Source: Sva-07 sp942492715 (GTDB taxonomy: Bacteria; Actinomycetota; Acidimicrobiia; Acidimicrobiales; Ilumatobacteraceae). Taken from it: a stretch of DNA of 64,000 nt. The stretch spans positions 124,001-188,000 of the forward strand of contig CALOFW010000002.1 of assembly GCA_942492715.1 (NCBI GenBank). Reading direction: 5' to 3'. Position 1 is the first letter of the stretch. Every line of letters starts with the position of its first letter. The notes under the pieces are model-generated. The model was given only the letters and a program-made list of their open reading frames with translations. It was not told the DNA's origin and ran no database searches. Below, in pieces: positions 41,409 to 50,664 of the stretch. The position numbers and the translations under genes are program-made.

Positions 41409-42488
41409 TCACTCGGCGAGCCGAGCTCCCGTTGCCGTGTCGAACAGGTAGATGCCGCTCGGCCGGGGCACCAGGTCGATCCGGTCACCGGGGCGCAGGC
41501 TGCTCAATCCGTCCGTTCGGGCGACCACCGATCGGTTGCTGCCCTCGGCGACGCAGTACAGGAACGCCTCGGAGCCGAGTTCCTCGACGAACTCCACCGA
41601 GGCCGCGAGGCCGTCATTGGTGAGGTCGGCGATGTCGAGGTCGTTCGGCCGCACGCCGATCGTCACCGCACCCGACGACAGCGCAGCGCGCTGTGCGGGT
41701 GTCAACGGAATGGTCAGCGAGCCGTGGGTGGCGCCCGCCTCGGTGGTCTGTGCATCGAGGAGGTTCATCGCCGGTGAGCCGATGAACCCGGCGACGAACG
41801 CGTTGACCGGGTCGGTGAACAGTTCGCGCGGCGTGGCGCACTGCTGCAGCACGCCGTTGTGCATCACGGCCACACGGTCGCCCATCGTCATCGCCTCGAT
41901 CTGGTCGTGGGTGACGTACACCGTCGTGACGCCCAGCTCGCGTTGCAGCGCCGCGATCTGGGTGCGGGTCTGCACGCGGAGCTTCGCGTCGAGGTTGGAC
42001 AGGGGCTCGTCCATCAGGAACACCTGCGGCTCACGAACGATCGCGCGCCCCATCGCCACGCGTTGCCGCTGACCGCCGGACAGGTTGGCGGGCTTGCGGT
42101 CGAGCAGGTCCTCGAGGTCGAGGATCCGTGCCGCCTCACGGACGCGCGCCGCGCGCTCGCGCTTTTTCATCTTCTTGACCTTCAGGTGGAACCCGATGTT
42201 CTGGGCCACGGTCATGTGCGGGTACAGCGCATAGGACTGGAAGACCATCGCGATGTCGCGGTCCTTCGGTGGCACGAAGGTGACGTCACGGCCGCCGATG
42301 TGGATGTAGCCGTCGTCGATCGGTTCGAGCCCCGCCAGCATGCGCAACGTGGTCGACTTCCCGCAGCCGGAGGGGCCGACGAGGACGAGGAATTCGCCGT
42401 CGCCGATCACGAGATCGAGCGAGTCGACGGCCGGCTTCTCGCCGCCGGGGTAGGTCCGTGTTGCGTTGTCGAAGGTGACGGTGGCCAC
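41409..42488 (-). CDS. Orphan sugar-import ABC ATPase (MsiK/UgpC type)
   Basis: The 359-residue protein has an ABC domain with Walker A GPSGCGKST (39-47), LSGGQRQRVAMG, and Walker B VFLMDEPLSNLD, then C-terminal regulatory OB/TOBE domains with IGVRPNDLDIADL. The length and tail match the carbohydrate-importer ATPases (MalK, UgpC, MsiK). No permease or binding protein is nearby, so it may serve several sugar importers as MsiK does in Streptomyces. AGGAG lies just before the GTG at 42488. The alpha-galactosidase gene at 45.9 kb could use imported oligosaccharides. Confidence 0.9.
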   Translation of the reverse strand: MATVTFDNATRTYPGGEKPAVDSLDLVIGDGEFLVLVGPSGCGKSTTLRMLAGLEPIDDGYIHIGGRDVTFVPPKDRDIAMVFQSYALYPHMTVAQNIGFHLKVKKMKKRERAARVREAARILDLEDLLDRKPANLSGGQRQRVAMGRAIVREPQVFLMDEPLSNLDAKLRVQTRTQIAALQRELGVTTVYVTHDQIEAMTMGDRVAVMHNGVLQQCATPRELFTDPVNAFVAGFIGSPAMNLLDAQTTEAGATHGSLTIPLTPAQRAALSSGAVTIGVRPNDLDIADLTNDGLAASVEFVEELGSEAFLYCVAEGSNRSVVARTDGLSSLRPGDRIDLVPRPSGIYLFDTATGARLAE

Positions 42489-42645
42489 GAGGCTCCTGTG
42501 GTGATGGGATCGTTCCCGCTGCAGGCTCCATTCTGGCCGCTCGACGAGGTGGTCGCGCGACCCGGTTCGGGGTAGTGCCTGCACCACCTCGCATTCGTCC
42601 CTGGGCACTCTGTCGTCGAGCTGCTCCGTCGCGGACGATGGTGCC

Positions 42646-43466
42646 ATGAACCAGACAGAGCAGCTCCCGTCCACCCCGAACCAGCCGTCCGGGCACTACA
42701 TCAGCCGAAACCAGTTCTACGTCGCCATCGCCATCGGGGTGACGCTCGTGCTGGCCCTCGTCGTCGTCGCCGCCGGTGCGGCGCTCAGCTCGTCCGCCAC
42801 GGTGTCGGGCAGCGAGGCGCTGCCTCCCGTCGTGATGCCGGCGACAACCGAACCGCCTGCGGACACGGTGCCGCCGTCGACCCAGCCGCCTGCAGACACG
42901 GTGCCGCCGTCGACTGCCCCGTTGACACAACCGGCTCCGGCCCCGACGCCCCCACCTGCTCCTGATCCGGTGCCCGCTCCTGATCCGGTGCCTGCTCCTG
43001 ATCCGGTGCCCGCTCCTGATCCGGTGCCCGCTCCTGATCCGGTGCCCGCTCCTGATCCGGTACCTGCTCCTGATCCGTACCTGCTCCTGATCCGGTACCT
43101 GCTCCTGATCCGGTGCCCGCTCCTGATCCGGTGCCCGAGCTCACCCAGATCGTCGTCGAAGTCACCCGCATCGTCGGTGAAGCCTCGTTGCACCTCGACG
43201 GTCAGAGGATCGATGGCACCGGCGGTCGATTCAAGAGCGGCGCCGAGTCGATCGATCGGATCAACCTCACCGAGTTGCTGGGAGACCGCACCGGCACGCT
43301 GGTGTTCGACTTCTGGAAGTTCCCGTGCTGGGGGGCCGAGTTCGAGATCGACTTCTTCGTCGACGGCGAGTCCCACCCCAGCAGCAGCCGCATGCGTGAC
43401 TGTGTGAGCGACCTCAACTGGAGCTGGGACATCGACCCGATCGCCGGCACGGTCACCCGCACGTGA
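42646..43466 (+). pseudogene. Membrane-anchored PAPDPV-repeat protein, frameshifted in its repeat tract
   Basis: An N-terminal segment (MNQTEQLPS...) with one membrane helix (about 25-48) leads to a Pro/Thr-rich stalk and then repeats of Pro-Val-Pro-Ala-Pro-Asp encoded by 18-bp units. The unit at 43075-43091 has only 17 bases. After it, the N-terminal frame reads YLLLIRYLLLIR-like nonsense and stops at 43407. The other frame resumes the repeat at 43092 and encodes a plausible domain of about 110 residues (ELTQIVVEVTRI, FDFWKFPCWGAEF). That frame ends at 43466, where its TGA overlaps the GTG of the response-regulator gene by four bases. The original product was therefore probably 42646-43466. 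It could be a phase-variable gene, a decayed gene or a sequencing error. Confidence 0.8.
42967..43127 (+). repeat. 18-bp tandem repeat tract with one 17-bp unit
   Basis: Nine units related to CCGGTGCCCGCTCCTGAT run from 42967 to 43127. Eight are 18 bp and one (43075-43091) lacks a G. The array encodes PVPAPD repeats. Confidence 0.92.
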
Positions 43467-43861
43467 CGGAGCGGTCCGACGTGGCGGTCTTCCTGGTGGA
43501 CGATCAGATCCCGTTCCTCCGAGCCGCTGCAGCGGTGATCGGCGCAACCGACGGCTTCCGGGTCGTCGGTTGCGCCACGTCCGGCGTCCACGCGGCCGAG
43601 CAGATCATCGAACGAGGCGGCGAACTCGGACTGGTGTTGCTCGACGTGCACCTCGGCGATCTCGACGGTCCGGCGGTGCGGGCTCGAATCGCACGGACGT
43701 GGCCCGGCCTGCCGGTGGCGTACCTGTCGACGATCGACGAGGCCGACCTTCCCGACGACGCCTGGGACTTCCCGGTGGTCGAGTTCTTCTCCAAGACGTC
43801 GTTCGGCCCGGAGACGCTTCACGGGTTGCTCCCGAAGCTCGGTCGTCGAGACGAGCGGTGA
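43463..43861 (+). CDS. Single-domain response regulator
   Basis: The 132-residue product is a lone receiver domain: VFLVDDQIPFL (acidic pair), LVLLDVHLGDLDGP (phospho-Asp61), AYLSTIDEA (Thr/Ser switch) and FFSKTSF (Lys near 110). It has no DNA-binding output and probably acts by binding a protein. The GTG start overlaps the end of the repeat-protein gene by four bases. A histidine kinase gene follows after 19 bp, its likely partner. Confidence 0.88.
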   Translation: MTERSDVAVFLVDDQIPFLRAAAAVIGATDGFRVVGCATSGVHAAEQIIERGGELGLVLLDVHLGDLDGPAVRARIARTWPGLPVAYLSTIDEADLPDDAWDFPVVEFFSKTSFGPETLHGLLPKLGRRDER

Positions 43862-43868
43862 CGTCTCC

Positions 43869-43874
43869 TACGAT
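43869..43874 (+). promoter_or_regulatory. -10-like TACGAT, probable leaderless start
   Basis: TACGAT ends 6 nt before the ATG at 43881. Confidence 0.5.
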
Positions 43875-43880
43875 GACCCG

Positions 43881-45227
43881 ATGGGATCGGGGGTCGATGC
43901 TGTCGTCACGGCACCCGTCCCGATGACCAGGTCGATGCGGGAGCAGTTCCGGGCGGCCATCGCGTCGGAACAGCGGATCTCGTGGATCGCCGTCGCGTTC
44001 CCCCTCGTGCTCTGGGCATTCGTGGATCGGGAGCCGCTGCTGTTGGTCCTCAGCGGCGTCTTCTTCGGGTTGAGCCTGGTGCGAAGCCGAGCGATCCCGG
44101 CGATCGACCGCGGTGACATCGAACGAGCGATCGTGCTGTTCACGGCGAGCAAATGGCTCGTGTCGCTCGTGTTCGTGGTGGTGCTGCCGATCACCCTGCC
44201 GATCGCGATGGTCAACATCATCATGCCGATCGCGCTCGTCTCGACGCAGTTGCAGGAGCGTCGGTTCCCGCTGATGGTTGCCTCGGCGATGGTGGTGACA
44301 CTGCTCGCGGGCATGGCGGGGTACCTGCAGAACGTCTTCGAACTCGAGTCGAAGGTCGAGCCGTGGGTCTGGCAGTGGCTGTGCATCGTGGTCCTCGTGG
44401 CGCACATCGTGCCGCTGAGCCTGATCGTGTGGCGGTCGAACCGTCAGCAGACGATCGTTCTGGACGAGGCCCTCGACGCCAACGCGCGACTCCGCGAGTC
44501 CGATGCCGAACTCCGGCGGTCGCGGAGCCGCCTGGTGAGCGCCGCCGACGCCGAGCGGAGTCGCATCGAACGCGATCTCCACGACGGCGCTCAACAACGG
44601 CTCGTCGCCGTGCTGGTGCAGCTGCGTCTCGCTGCTCGAACGGCGCGCCGGAGCGGCGATGTCGATCCCGATGGCGTCGATGCCCTGGCCGACGATCTCG
44701 AAGCCGGGATCGAGGAGGTTCGTCGGCTCGCTCACGGCATCTACCCGCCGCTGCTCAAGATGCGCGGGCTGCCGGTGGCCCTCCGAGCTGTCGCGCGTCG
44801 CAACGGGCCGCGGACGGTGGTCGTCGACGACGGCATCGGCCGCTTCGATGCTGCCATCGAGGCCGCGCTGTACTTCTGCTGCCTGGAAGCCGTGCAGAAC
44901 GCCACCAAGTACGGCGGCGACGACGTGGAGGTGATGATCCGGTTGCGGTCCACCACGGTCGACGGCCGTCAGGAACTGGTCGCAACGGTGTCGGACACGG
45001 GCCCGGGCTTCGACCCGACGGGCGCGGCCAGCGCCGGCCGGGGCCTCGAGAACGTCCGTGACCGCATCGGTGCCGTCGGCGGCGAGGTGGCCATCGAGAG
45101 CGTGATCGGGGGCGGGACCACCGTGGAGCTGACGGTCCCGGTCGCGGATCGCCCCGCCGGGACCGACGACGGCACCACCGAGCACGACATCGACCGGGGT
45201 GCATCGGTTGCGCAGGGCGGCCGATGA
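43881..45227 (+). CDS. Membrane sensor histidine kinase, NarL-type partner
   Basis: The 448-residue protein has four to six membrane segments (about 35-185), a short coiled coil, a HisKA_3 region with RSRIERDLHDGAQQRLVAVL (phospho-His near 234), and an HATPase domain with LEAVQNATKYGG and VSDTGPGFDPTG. HGIYPPLL is the conserved block after the phosphoacceptor helix pair. The signal is unknown; no extracytoplasmic sensor domain is seen, so it may sense within the membrane. The stop overlaps the next response-regulator start by four bases. Confidence 0.9.
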   Translation: MGSGVDAVVTAPVPMTRSMREQFRAAIASEQRISWIAVAFPLVLWAFVDREPLLLVLSGVFFGLSLVRSRAIPAIDRGDIERAIVLFTASKWLVSLVFVVVLPITLPIAMVNIIMPIALVSTQLQERRFPLMVASAMVVTLLAGMAGYLQNVFELESKVEPWVWQWLCIVVLVAHIVPLSLIVWRSNRQQTIVLDEALDANARLRESDAELRRSRSRLVSAADAERSRIERDLHDGAQQRLVAVLVQLRLAARTARRSGDVDPDGVDALADDLEAGIEEVRRLAHGIYPPLLKMRGLPVALRAVARRNGPRTVVVDDGIGRFDAAIEAALYFCCLEAVQNATKYGGDDVEVMIRLRSTTVDGRQELVATVSDTGPGFDPTGAASAGRGLENVRDRIGAVGGEVAIESVIGGGTTVELTVPVADRPAGTDDGTTEHDIDRGASVAQGGR

Positions 45228-45883
45228 CGGCGCTGCGCGTGGTCGTGGCGGACGACAACGTGTTCATCCGCAACGGCATCGCGGCGATGATCGACGCCAT
45301 CGACGACATGGAACTGGTCGCCGAGTGCTCCGACCTCCCCGAACTTCGCAGCGCCGTGGCGGACCACGAGCCGGACCTGGTGGTCACCGACATCCAGATG
45401 CCGCCGACGCTCACCGATGAAGGAATCGTCGCCGCCATCGAAATCCGAGCCGAACGGAAGGAGGTCGGGGTACTCGTGCTCAGCCAGTACGTCGAGCCCG
45501 AATACGTGATGACGCTCTTCGAGGATGGTTCCGAGGGGCTGGGGTACCTCCTGAAGGAGCGGGTCGCCGATCTCGACGAGTTCGAACGGGCGGTCCGGTC
45601 GGTTGCCTCGGGGCAGTCGGCGGTCGATCCGAAGGTCGTCGAGGTGCTGGTGTCGTCGCGGTCGCAGCGACCGTCGGAGATCGACCGGCTGACCCCTCGC
45701 GAGACCGAGGTGCTCGGCCTGATCGCGGAAGGGCTCAACAACGCCGCGATCGCGGACCGGTTGGTGTTGGGCGACAAGGCGGTCGCCAAGCACATCAACG
45801 GGATCTTCTCGAAGCTCGGTCTCAGCGAGGAGGACGAGGTCCATCGCCGGGTCAAGGCGGTCCTGCTCTGGCTCGCCATGTGA
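45224..45883 (+). CDS. NarL/LuxR-family response regulator
   Basis: The 219-residue product has a receiver domain with VVVADDNVFIRNGI, phospho-Asp56 in VVTDIQMPPT, LVLSQYVEPEYVMTLF and LLKERV, and a LuxR HTH with LTPRETEVLGLIAEGLNNAAIADRL, then KHINGIFSKLGLSE. The IQMPPTLTDEG block is typical of NarL-type regulators paired with HisKA_3 kinases. It overlaps the kinase gene by four bases. Targets are unknown; the alpha-galactosidase gene starts 10 bp after its stop and may be co-transcribed. Confidence 0.92.
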   Translation: MTALRVVVADDNVFIRNGIAAMIDAIDDMELVAECSDLPELRSAVADHEPDLVVTDIQMPPTLTDEGIVAAIEIRAERKEVGVLVLSQYVEPEYVMTLFEDGSEGLGYLLKERVADLDEFERAVRSVASGQSAVDPKVVEVLVSSRSQRPSEIDRLTPRETEVLGLIAEGLNNAAIADRLVLGDKAVAKHINGIFSKLGLSEEDEVHRRVKAVLLWLAM

Positions 45884-45893
45884 AACTGCATCG

Positions 45894-48017
45894 GTGTCAG
45901 ATCTCGTCCATCTCCGCGGCGGCTCGTTCGATCTCGTCGTCGACATCGCGACGCCGACGCCGACCATCGTGTACTGGGGGCAGGCCCTCGGCGCCGCCCC
46001 TGAACTCGATGCGCTCGACGCAGTGCTCGGTCGTCCCGCCGTTGCCGGGGCGTTGGGCGCGGTCGCCCCGGTCAGCATCGTGCCGCTCCACGGCGAGGGT
46101 GTCGTCTGCCGCCCGGGCCTCGCCGGCCGACGGGGTGGCGGCCGCGACTGGGCCCCGCGATTCGTGCCGACGGCGCACCGACTCACCGGCGGCGTGCTCA
46201 CCGTCGACTCGCTCGACGACGTCGCCGGTCTCGCCCTGACGACGGAGATCTCGGCCGCCGATGTCGTGGGCGTGCGGGTGACGATCACCAACGTCGGCGG
46301 CCGTCGCTACTCGCTCGACGCGTTGACCGTGAGCCTGCCGCTGCCCGAGAGCGCCGACGAACTGCTCGGGTTCGAGGGTCGTTGGGCGCGTGAGTTCCAC
46401 TGCGAGCGCACGTCATGGACCCACGGCGCGTGGGTCTCGGAGCATCTCAGGGGTCGGACCTCCCATGAGCACCCGCCGCTGCTGTTCGCCGGGCCCGCCG
46501 GGTTCCGCGAATGGGCCGGCGACGTGTACGGAGTCCATCTCGCCTGGAGCGGCAACCACACGATGCTCGCCGAGCGCCTCGCCGACGGCCGGCGCTACGT
46601 GCAGGCGGGCGAGCTGCTGCACCCCGGTGAGGTGGTGCTCGAGCCCGGCCAGTCCTACACCACGCCCGAGGTCGTCGGGGTGTTCTCGTCCGGGGGGCTG
46701 ACGCCGGCCACCTGGGGATTCCACCGGGCGGTGCGATCGAGCCCGTCACACCCCACAACGCCGCGACCCGTGCTGTTGAACACCTGGGAGGCGGTCTACT
46801 TCGACCACGACCTCGACCGCCTTCGTGGGCTGGCCGATGTCGCCGCCGAGGTCGGCATCGAGAGGTTCGTGCTCGACGACGGATGGTTCGGCTCGCGTCG
46901 CGACGACACGTCCGGGCTCGGCGACTGGTGGGTGTCGCCGGAGGTGTACCCCGACGGGTTGGTGCCGCTGATCGACCACGTGACGGGCCTCGGAATGGAG
47001 TTCGGGATCTGGGTCGAGCCGGAGATGGTCAACCCCGACAGTGAGCTGTACCGGGCACACCCCGACTGGGCTCTGACGACCGACGCCTACGAGCCGGTGC
47101 TCGGACGCAACCAGCTCGTCCTCGACCTCGCCAACCCCGACGCGTTCGCACACATCCTCCGCCAGCTCGACGCACTGCTGCGCGATCACGACATCGCCTA
47201 CGTCAAGTGGGACATGAACCGCGACCACGTCCAAGGATCGGGTGCCACCGGCGCCGCAGGCACGCACGCCCAGACGCTGGCGGTGTACGCGCTGCTCGAC
47301 GAGCTGCGCACCCGTCATCCGTCGGTCGAGTTCGAGTCGTGTGCGAGCGGCGGCGGTCGCATCGACCTGGCGATCCTCGAGCGCACCGAGCGCGTCTGGA
47401 CCAGCGACTGCAACGACGCCCTCGAGCGCCAGACGATCCAACGCGGTGCGTCGATGCTGCTCCCGCCCGAGGTGACGGGGGCACACATCGGGCCGCGGCG
47501 CTCCCACACCACTGGCCGGCGACACACGCTCGCCTTCCGGGCGGCGACCGCGCTGTTCGGCCACCTCGGTGTCGAGTGGAACGTGGTTCGCCTCGACGCC
47601 GGCGACCGTGCCGAACTGGCCGAAGCGATCGCGCTGCACAAGCGGTTCCGGCCGTTGCTGCACTCCGGCGACGTCGTCCGCTTCGACACCGAGGAGCCGT
47701 ACCTCGCTCACGGCGTGTACGCCGCCGACCGGACCGAAGCGCTCGTGTCGTTCGTCCAGATGACGACCGGGCCGAGCCTCACGCCGCCGCCGCTGCGTCT
47801 GCCGGGGCTCGATCCCGATCGGAGCTATCGAATCGAGCACGTCGCACTGCCCGGTGAACGGTGGGGGCTCGCAGCGACGCAGCCTGCCTGGCTCGCCGAC
47901 GGTGTCGAGCTGACCGGGCGCCAACTCGAAGCCCACGGGTTGCGCCCTCCCGTGCTGCACCCCGAGTCGGCGGTACTGCTCCACGTCCGATCGTTCGAGC
48001 CGTCACGTCCACGGTGA
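45894..48017 (+). CDS. GH36-family alpha-galactosidase
   Basis: The 707-residue enzyme has the GH36 layout: an N-terminal beta-sandwich (1-300), a TIM barrel with RFVLDDGWFGSRRDD, GIWVEPEMVNPDS, YVKWDMNRD (nucleophile Asp near 437) and ESCASGGGRIDLAIL, VWTSDCNDALERQ (acid/base Asp near 504), and a C-terminal beta domain. It would hydrolyse alpha-1,6-galactosides such as melibiose and raffinose. No signal peptide is seen, so it acts on imported sugars. It follows a two-component system by 10 bp, which suggests signal-controlled expression. Confidence 0.93.
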   Translation: MSDLVHLRGGSFDLVVDIATPTPTIVYWGQALGAAPELDALDAVLGRPAVAGALGAVAPVSIVPLHGEGVVCRPGLAGRRGGGRDWAPRFVPTAHRLTGGVLTVDSLDDVAGLALTTEISAADVVGVRVTITNVGGRRYSLDALTVSLPLPESADELLGFEGRWAREFHCERTSWTHGAWVSEHLRGRTSHEHPPLLFAGPAGFREWAGDVYGVHLAWSGNHTMLAERLADGRRYVQAGELLHPGEVVLEPGQSYTTPEVVGVFSSGGLTPATWGFHRAVRSSPSHPTTPRPVLLNTWEAVYFDHDLDRLRGLADVAAEVGIERFVLDDGWFGSRRDDTSGLGDWWVSPEVYPDGLVPLIDHVTGLGMEFGIWVEPEMVNPDSELYRAHPDWALTTDAYEPVLGRNQLVLDLANPDAFAHILRQLDALLRDHDIAYVKWDMNRDHVQGSGATGAAGTHAQTLAVYALLDELRTRHPSVEFESCASGGGRIDLAILERTERVWTSDCNDALERQTIQRGASMLLPPEVTGAHIGPRRSHTTGRRHTLAFRAATALFGHLGVEWNVVRLDAGDRAELAEAIALHKRFRPLLHSGDVVRFDTEEPYLAHGVYAADRTEALVSFVQMTTGPSLTPPPLRLPGLDPDRSYRIEHVALPGERWGLAATQPAWLADGVELTGRQLEAHGLRPPVLHPESAVLLHVRSFEPSRPR

Positions 48018-48085
48018 GTCCCGGCTCGAACATGCCGCACCAGACGTCCTCGCAGCCGGCTGCTCCGAGACGTGGGCGCGAGTCG

Positions 48086-48745
48086 TCAGAGATGCTTCAG
48101 CGCCTCGCGGCGGGTGAGACCGGAGAACTCGTGGGCGTCGACGAAGGCCCGGACCGCGTGGGGGTCGGTGCGTGCGTACTCGCGCAGGGCCCAGCCGAGC
48201 GCCTTGCGGATGAAGAACTCGGTGTCACCCGCCCGTCGTTCCGCGTAGTCGAACAACCGATCGGCGTCGGTGGCCTCCTTCCATCGCAGCTGGTGCAGGA
48301 TCGCCGAGCGGGCCACCCAGATGTCGTCATCGTCGATCCATCGGTCCATCTCGGCAGCGAGTGAAGGGTCGGCGCGGACGAGACCGCCGACCGTCCACGC
48401 AGCGAGTGCGTCGACGGTGTCCCACCACGAGCGGGTCGTGACGAGGCCCCGGACCGCAGGGAGGTGGCGCGACTCGAGCCGGGCGACGTTGGCGCCCAAC
48501 GCGTCCTGCGCGACGTACTGAAACTCTCGCTCGGGTTCTTCCCAGCAGGCGCAGGCGAACTCGATCAGTTCGTCGCCGCTCGCGAGTCGGGCCGTGGCCA
48601 TCGTCGCCCTGGTCGCAGCGCGACGTTGCGGCGCCTTCGCACCGAAGAAGTCGAACCGGTGCTTCATGTACGCGGCCATCGCCGGCGCGGCGGCAGGGTC
48701 GGCGACCGACTCGAGTTCGTCGCGCAGGGTCTCGACCGACAGCAT
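48086..48745 (-). CDS. AlkD-like DNA alkylation repair protein
   Basis: The 219-residue product is a HEAT-like helical protein of the AlkD DNA glycosylase family: YMKHRFDFFGAKAPQRR, WEEPEREFQYVAQDAL, WWDTVDALAAWTVGGLVR and FFIRKALGWALREYARTDP. The WWDTVD block holds the Asp and Trp residues used for base excision by AlkD, which removes bulky or cationic alkylated bases. It is convergent with the galactosidase gene and divergent from the DUF1992 gene. Confidence 0.92.
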   Translation of the reverse strand: MLSVETLRDELESVADPAAAPAMAAYMKHRFDFFGAKAPQRRAATRATMATARLASGDELIEFACACWEEPEREFQYVAQDALGANVARLESRHLPAVRGLVTTRSWWDTVDALAAWTVGGLVRADPSLAAEMDRWIDDDDIWVARSAILHQLRWKEATDADRLFDYAERRAGDTEFFIRKALGWALREYARTDPHAVRAFVDAHEFSGLTRREALKHL

Positions 48746-48837
48746 CGCCGGTCGATTCTGGTCGATCGGGACAACGGGTCGCGCTCCGGATCGTCCCGCC
48801 GTCGATGTACCGTTTGGCGCGTGAGGCAGGTCGCCGG

Positions 48838-49332
48838 ATGACCGAACGCAAGCCGACGGGCGCCAGTTGGGAATCGTGGACCGAGCGGCAGATCGACGAG
48901 GGTCGACGGGCCGGGCTCTTCGACGGTCTCGACGGCGAGGGGAAGCCGATCGAGGGGCTCGACGGACCTCATGACGAGGAGTGGTGGGTCAAGGCCAAAC
49001 TCCGTCGCGAGAAGGTCGAGTATCTGCCGCCGACCATCGCGATCCGGCGTGAACGTGATGTGGCGGTCGCGGCGGCGCTGGATGCCGCCGACGAAGAGGA
49101 CGTGCACCGGATCATCGGGGAGATCAACGGCCGGATCCGGTACGTGAACAGCCACACGGTCATCGGCCCGCCGTCCACGGTCTGGGTGGTCGACGTCGAT
49201 TCGATCCTCGAACGCTGGCGAGCAACGCGTCCGTCGTCGGCGCCCGCAGGGGAGCCCCGGGAGCCCGCCGACGACGACTCGGGCGTCGCTCACCGCCGAT
49301 CCACCCGATGGTGGCGCCGCCGCGTGAGCTGA
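48838..49332 (+). CDS. DUF1992 (DnaJC28-like) protein
   Basis: The 164-residue protein carries the DUF1992 domain in its first 110 residues: TERQIDEGRRAGLFDGLDGEG, KLRREKVEYLPPTIAIRRE and INGRIRYVNSHTV. The domain is shared with eukaryotic DnaJC28; no J domain is present and the function is unknown. The C-terminal 35 residues are disordered and end in RSTRWWRRRVS. The ATG at 48838 is preferred. It is divergent from the AlkD gene. Confidence 0.85.
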   Translation: MTERKPTGASWESWTERQIDEGRRAGLFDGLDGEGKPIEGLDGPHDEEWWVKAKLRREKVEYLPPTIAIRRERDVAVAAALDAADEEDVHRIIGEINGRIRYVNSHTVIGPPSTVWVVDVDSILERWRATRPSSAPAGEPREPADDDSGVAHRRSTRWWRRRVS

Positions 49333-49430
49333 CCCACGAGCGTGCCGCTCTCCGCCGGACCCGAAATCCGCCTCGATCGACGCGCTGGGCGCGCACATCG
49401 AGGCAAGTTTCGGGGCAGGTGTCGGCAGGT

Positions 49431-50576
49431 TCATGCCGTCGGGGTGGCGACGCCACGAAATCGCAGCGGGCGTTCGTCGAGTTCCTCGGCGAAGTGGGCG
49501 GCCCACCCGGCGATCCGCGCCACGGCGAAGATCGGCACGTCGGGCTCGAGGCCGGCCGCCCGTGTGAATGCGCCGATGGCGAGATCGATGTTCGGTTGAT
49601 GCGGCGTGGTCCGGCCGGCTTCGGCAACGACGACATCGAGGAGGTCGGCCTCGACGGGATCGAGGCGTCGGACGTGCTCCCACAGGAGTGGGTAGCGGGG
49701 ATCGACACCTCGATACACCTTGTGACCGAATCCGGGCACCGGCTGCCGCTGGGCGCGGTGCTGGGCCAGCACCGCTGACGGCTCCGTCTCGGCACAGGCG
49801 GCGAGGAATCGACTGACCTCGACGGCGGCACTGCCGTGCAACCGGCCCTCGATGGTCGCCAAGCCGGAGGCGAAGGCGGTGTACGGCGACGCTCGCACCG
49901 AGGCTGCGATCCGGACGGCCAACGTGCTCGTCGCCAACTCGTGGTCGGCGAGGAGCACGAGTGCGGTGTCCACCGCATCGACGAGTTCGACCGAGGGGCG
50001 TCGCCGCCAGGCGCTTGCCAGGCGCGCAGCGAAGCGCCCGGTCGTGCGTGTGGCCCCGAGTGCCGAGGGCGCCGCCACGAGCAGCCGTCGGGCGGCATCA
50101 GCCGCCCGGTCGTCGGGATGGCAGGCCGCGAGGACGTGGCCGGCGGTTGCGATGCGGGCGATCGGCGAGATCGCCAGGTCGGCGATCGGCGACAGTGCGG
50201 CGCGCAACGTCGGTTCGGCCGACGGCCACCGTGCGGACGGTGCGTCGCCGTCGCCCGACCAGAGGAACTCGGCGACGTCCTCGAAGCGACGGGTCTTCGC
50301 CAGGTCGATCGCATCGATGCCCCGAAAGCTCAGAGCGTGTTCGTCGATCGTCGTGACGCCCGAGGCGATCTGGACGTCGATCGTCGCCCTCGGGCCGCTC
50401 GGTGCCCGTCGGCTCCGCTCGGCGAGCTGTTGCACCTCGTCGCGGGCGAACAGCGACGTACGCCCGTCCGGGGCGGTGGTGCGGCTCAGGCGACCTCGGC
50501 TCACGTAGGCGTAGAGGGTCGCCTTCGAGACACCGAGAATCGCGGCAGCTTCGGTCGATCGGATCAGCGTGCTCAC
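49431..50576 (-). CDS. Citrate synthase homologue with N-terminal HTH domain
   Basis: The 381-residue protein starts with an excisionase/MerR-like HTH (about 3-55: STEAAAILGVSKATLYAYVSRGRLSR). A citrate-synthase-like domain follows, with DHELATSTLAVRIAAS, GRLHGSAAVEVSRF and GFGHKVYRGVDPRYPLL (catalytic-type His retained). It pairs with a plain citrate synthase homologue encoded divergently. HTH-citrate synthases of this layout occur in actinobacteria; they may be enzymes, regulators or both. Three 15-bp direct repeats of GTTGAT type lie just upstream of its GTG at 50576 and are good candidates for its own binding sites. Confidence 0.87.
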   Translation of the reverse strand: MSTLIRSTEAAAILGVSKATLYAYVSRGRLSRTTAPDGRTSLFARDEVQQLAERSRRAPSGPRATIDVQIASGVTTIDEHALSFRGIDAIDLAKTRRFEDVAEFLWSGDGDAPSARWPSAEPTLRAALSPIADLAISPIARIATAGHVLAACHPDDRAADAARRLLVAAPSALGATRTTGRFAARLASAWRRRPSVELVDAVDTALVLLADHELATSTLAVRIAASVRASPYTAFASGLATIEGRLHGSAAVEVSRFLAACAETEPSAVLAQHRAQRQPVPGFGHKVYRGVDPRYPLLWEHVRRLDPVEADLLDVVVAEAGRTTPHQPNIDLAIGAFTRAAGLEPDVPIFAVARIAGWAAHFAEELDERPLRFRGVATPTA

Positions 50577-50597
50577 GACCCCAGCTTCGAGCACTCG

Positions 50598-50642
50598 GTT
50601 GATCGAGTCAATGTTGATTCGATCAACGTTGATTTTGGAGGG
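50598..50642. promoter_or_regulatory. 15-bp direct-repeat operator between the two citrate synthase genes
   Basis: GTTGAT recurs at 50598, 50613 and 50628, exactly 15 bp apart. The first two units also carry inverted halves (GTCAAT, ATCAAC). The array lies between the divergent starts at 50576 and 50665. Confidence 0.75.
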
Positions 50643-50664
50643 GGCGCGGCGGACACTCGGATGC

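Noticed and set aside
42967..43127. Possible CRISPR array
   Set aside because: The units are 18 bp, contiguous, without spacers, and encode PVPAPD repeats; no cas genes are present.
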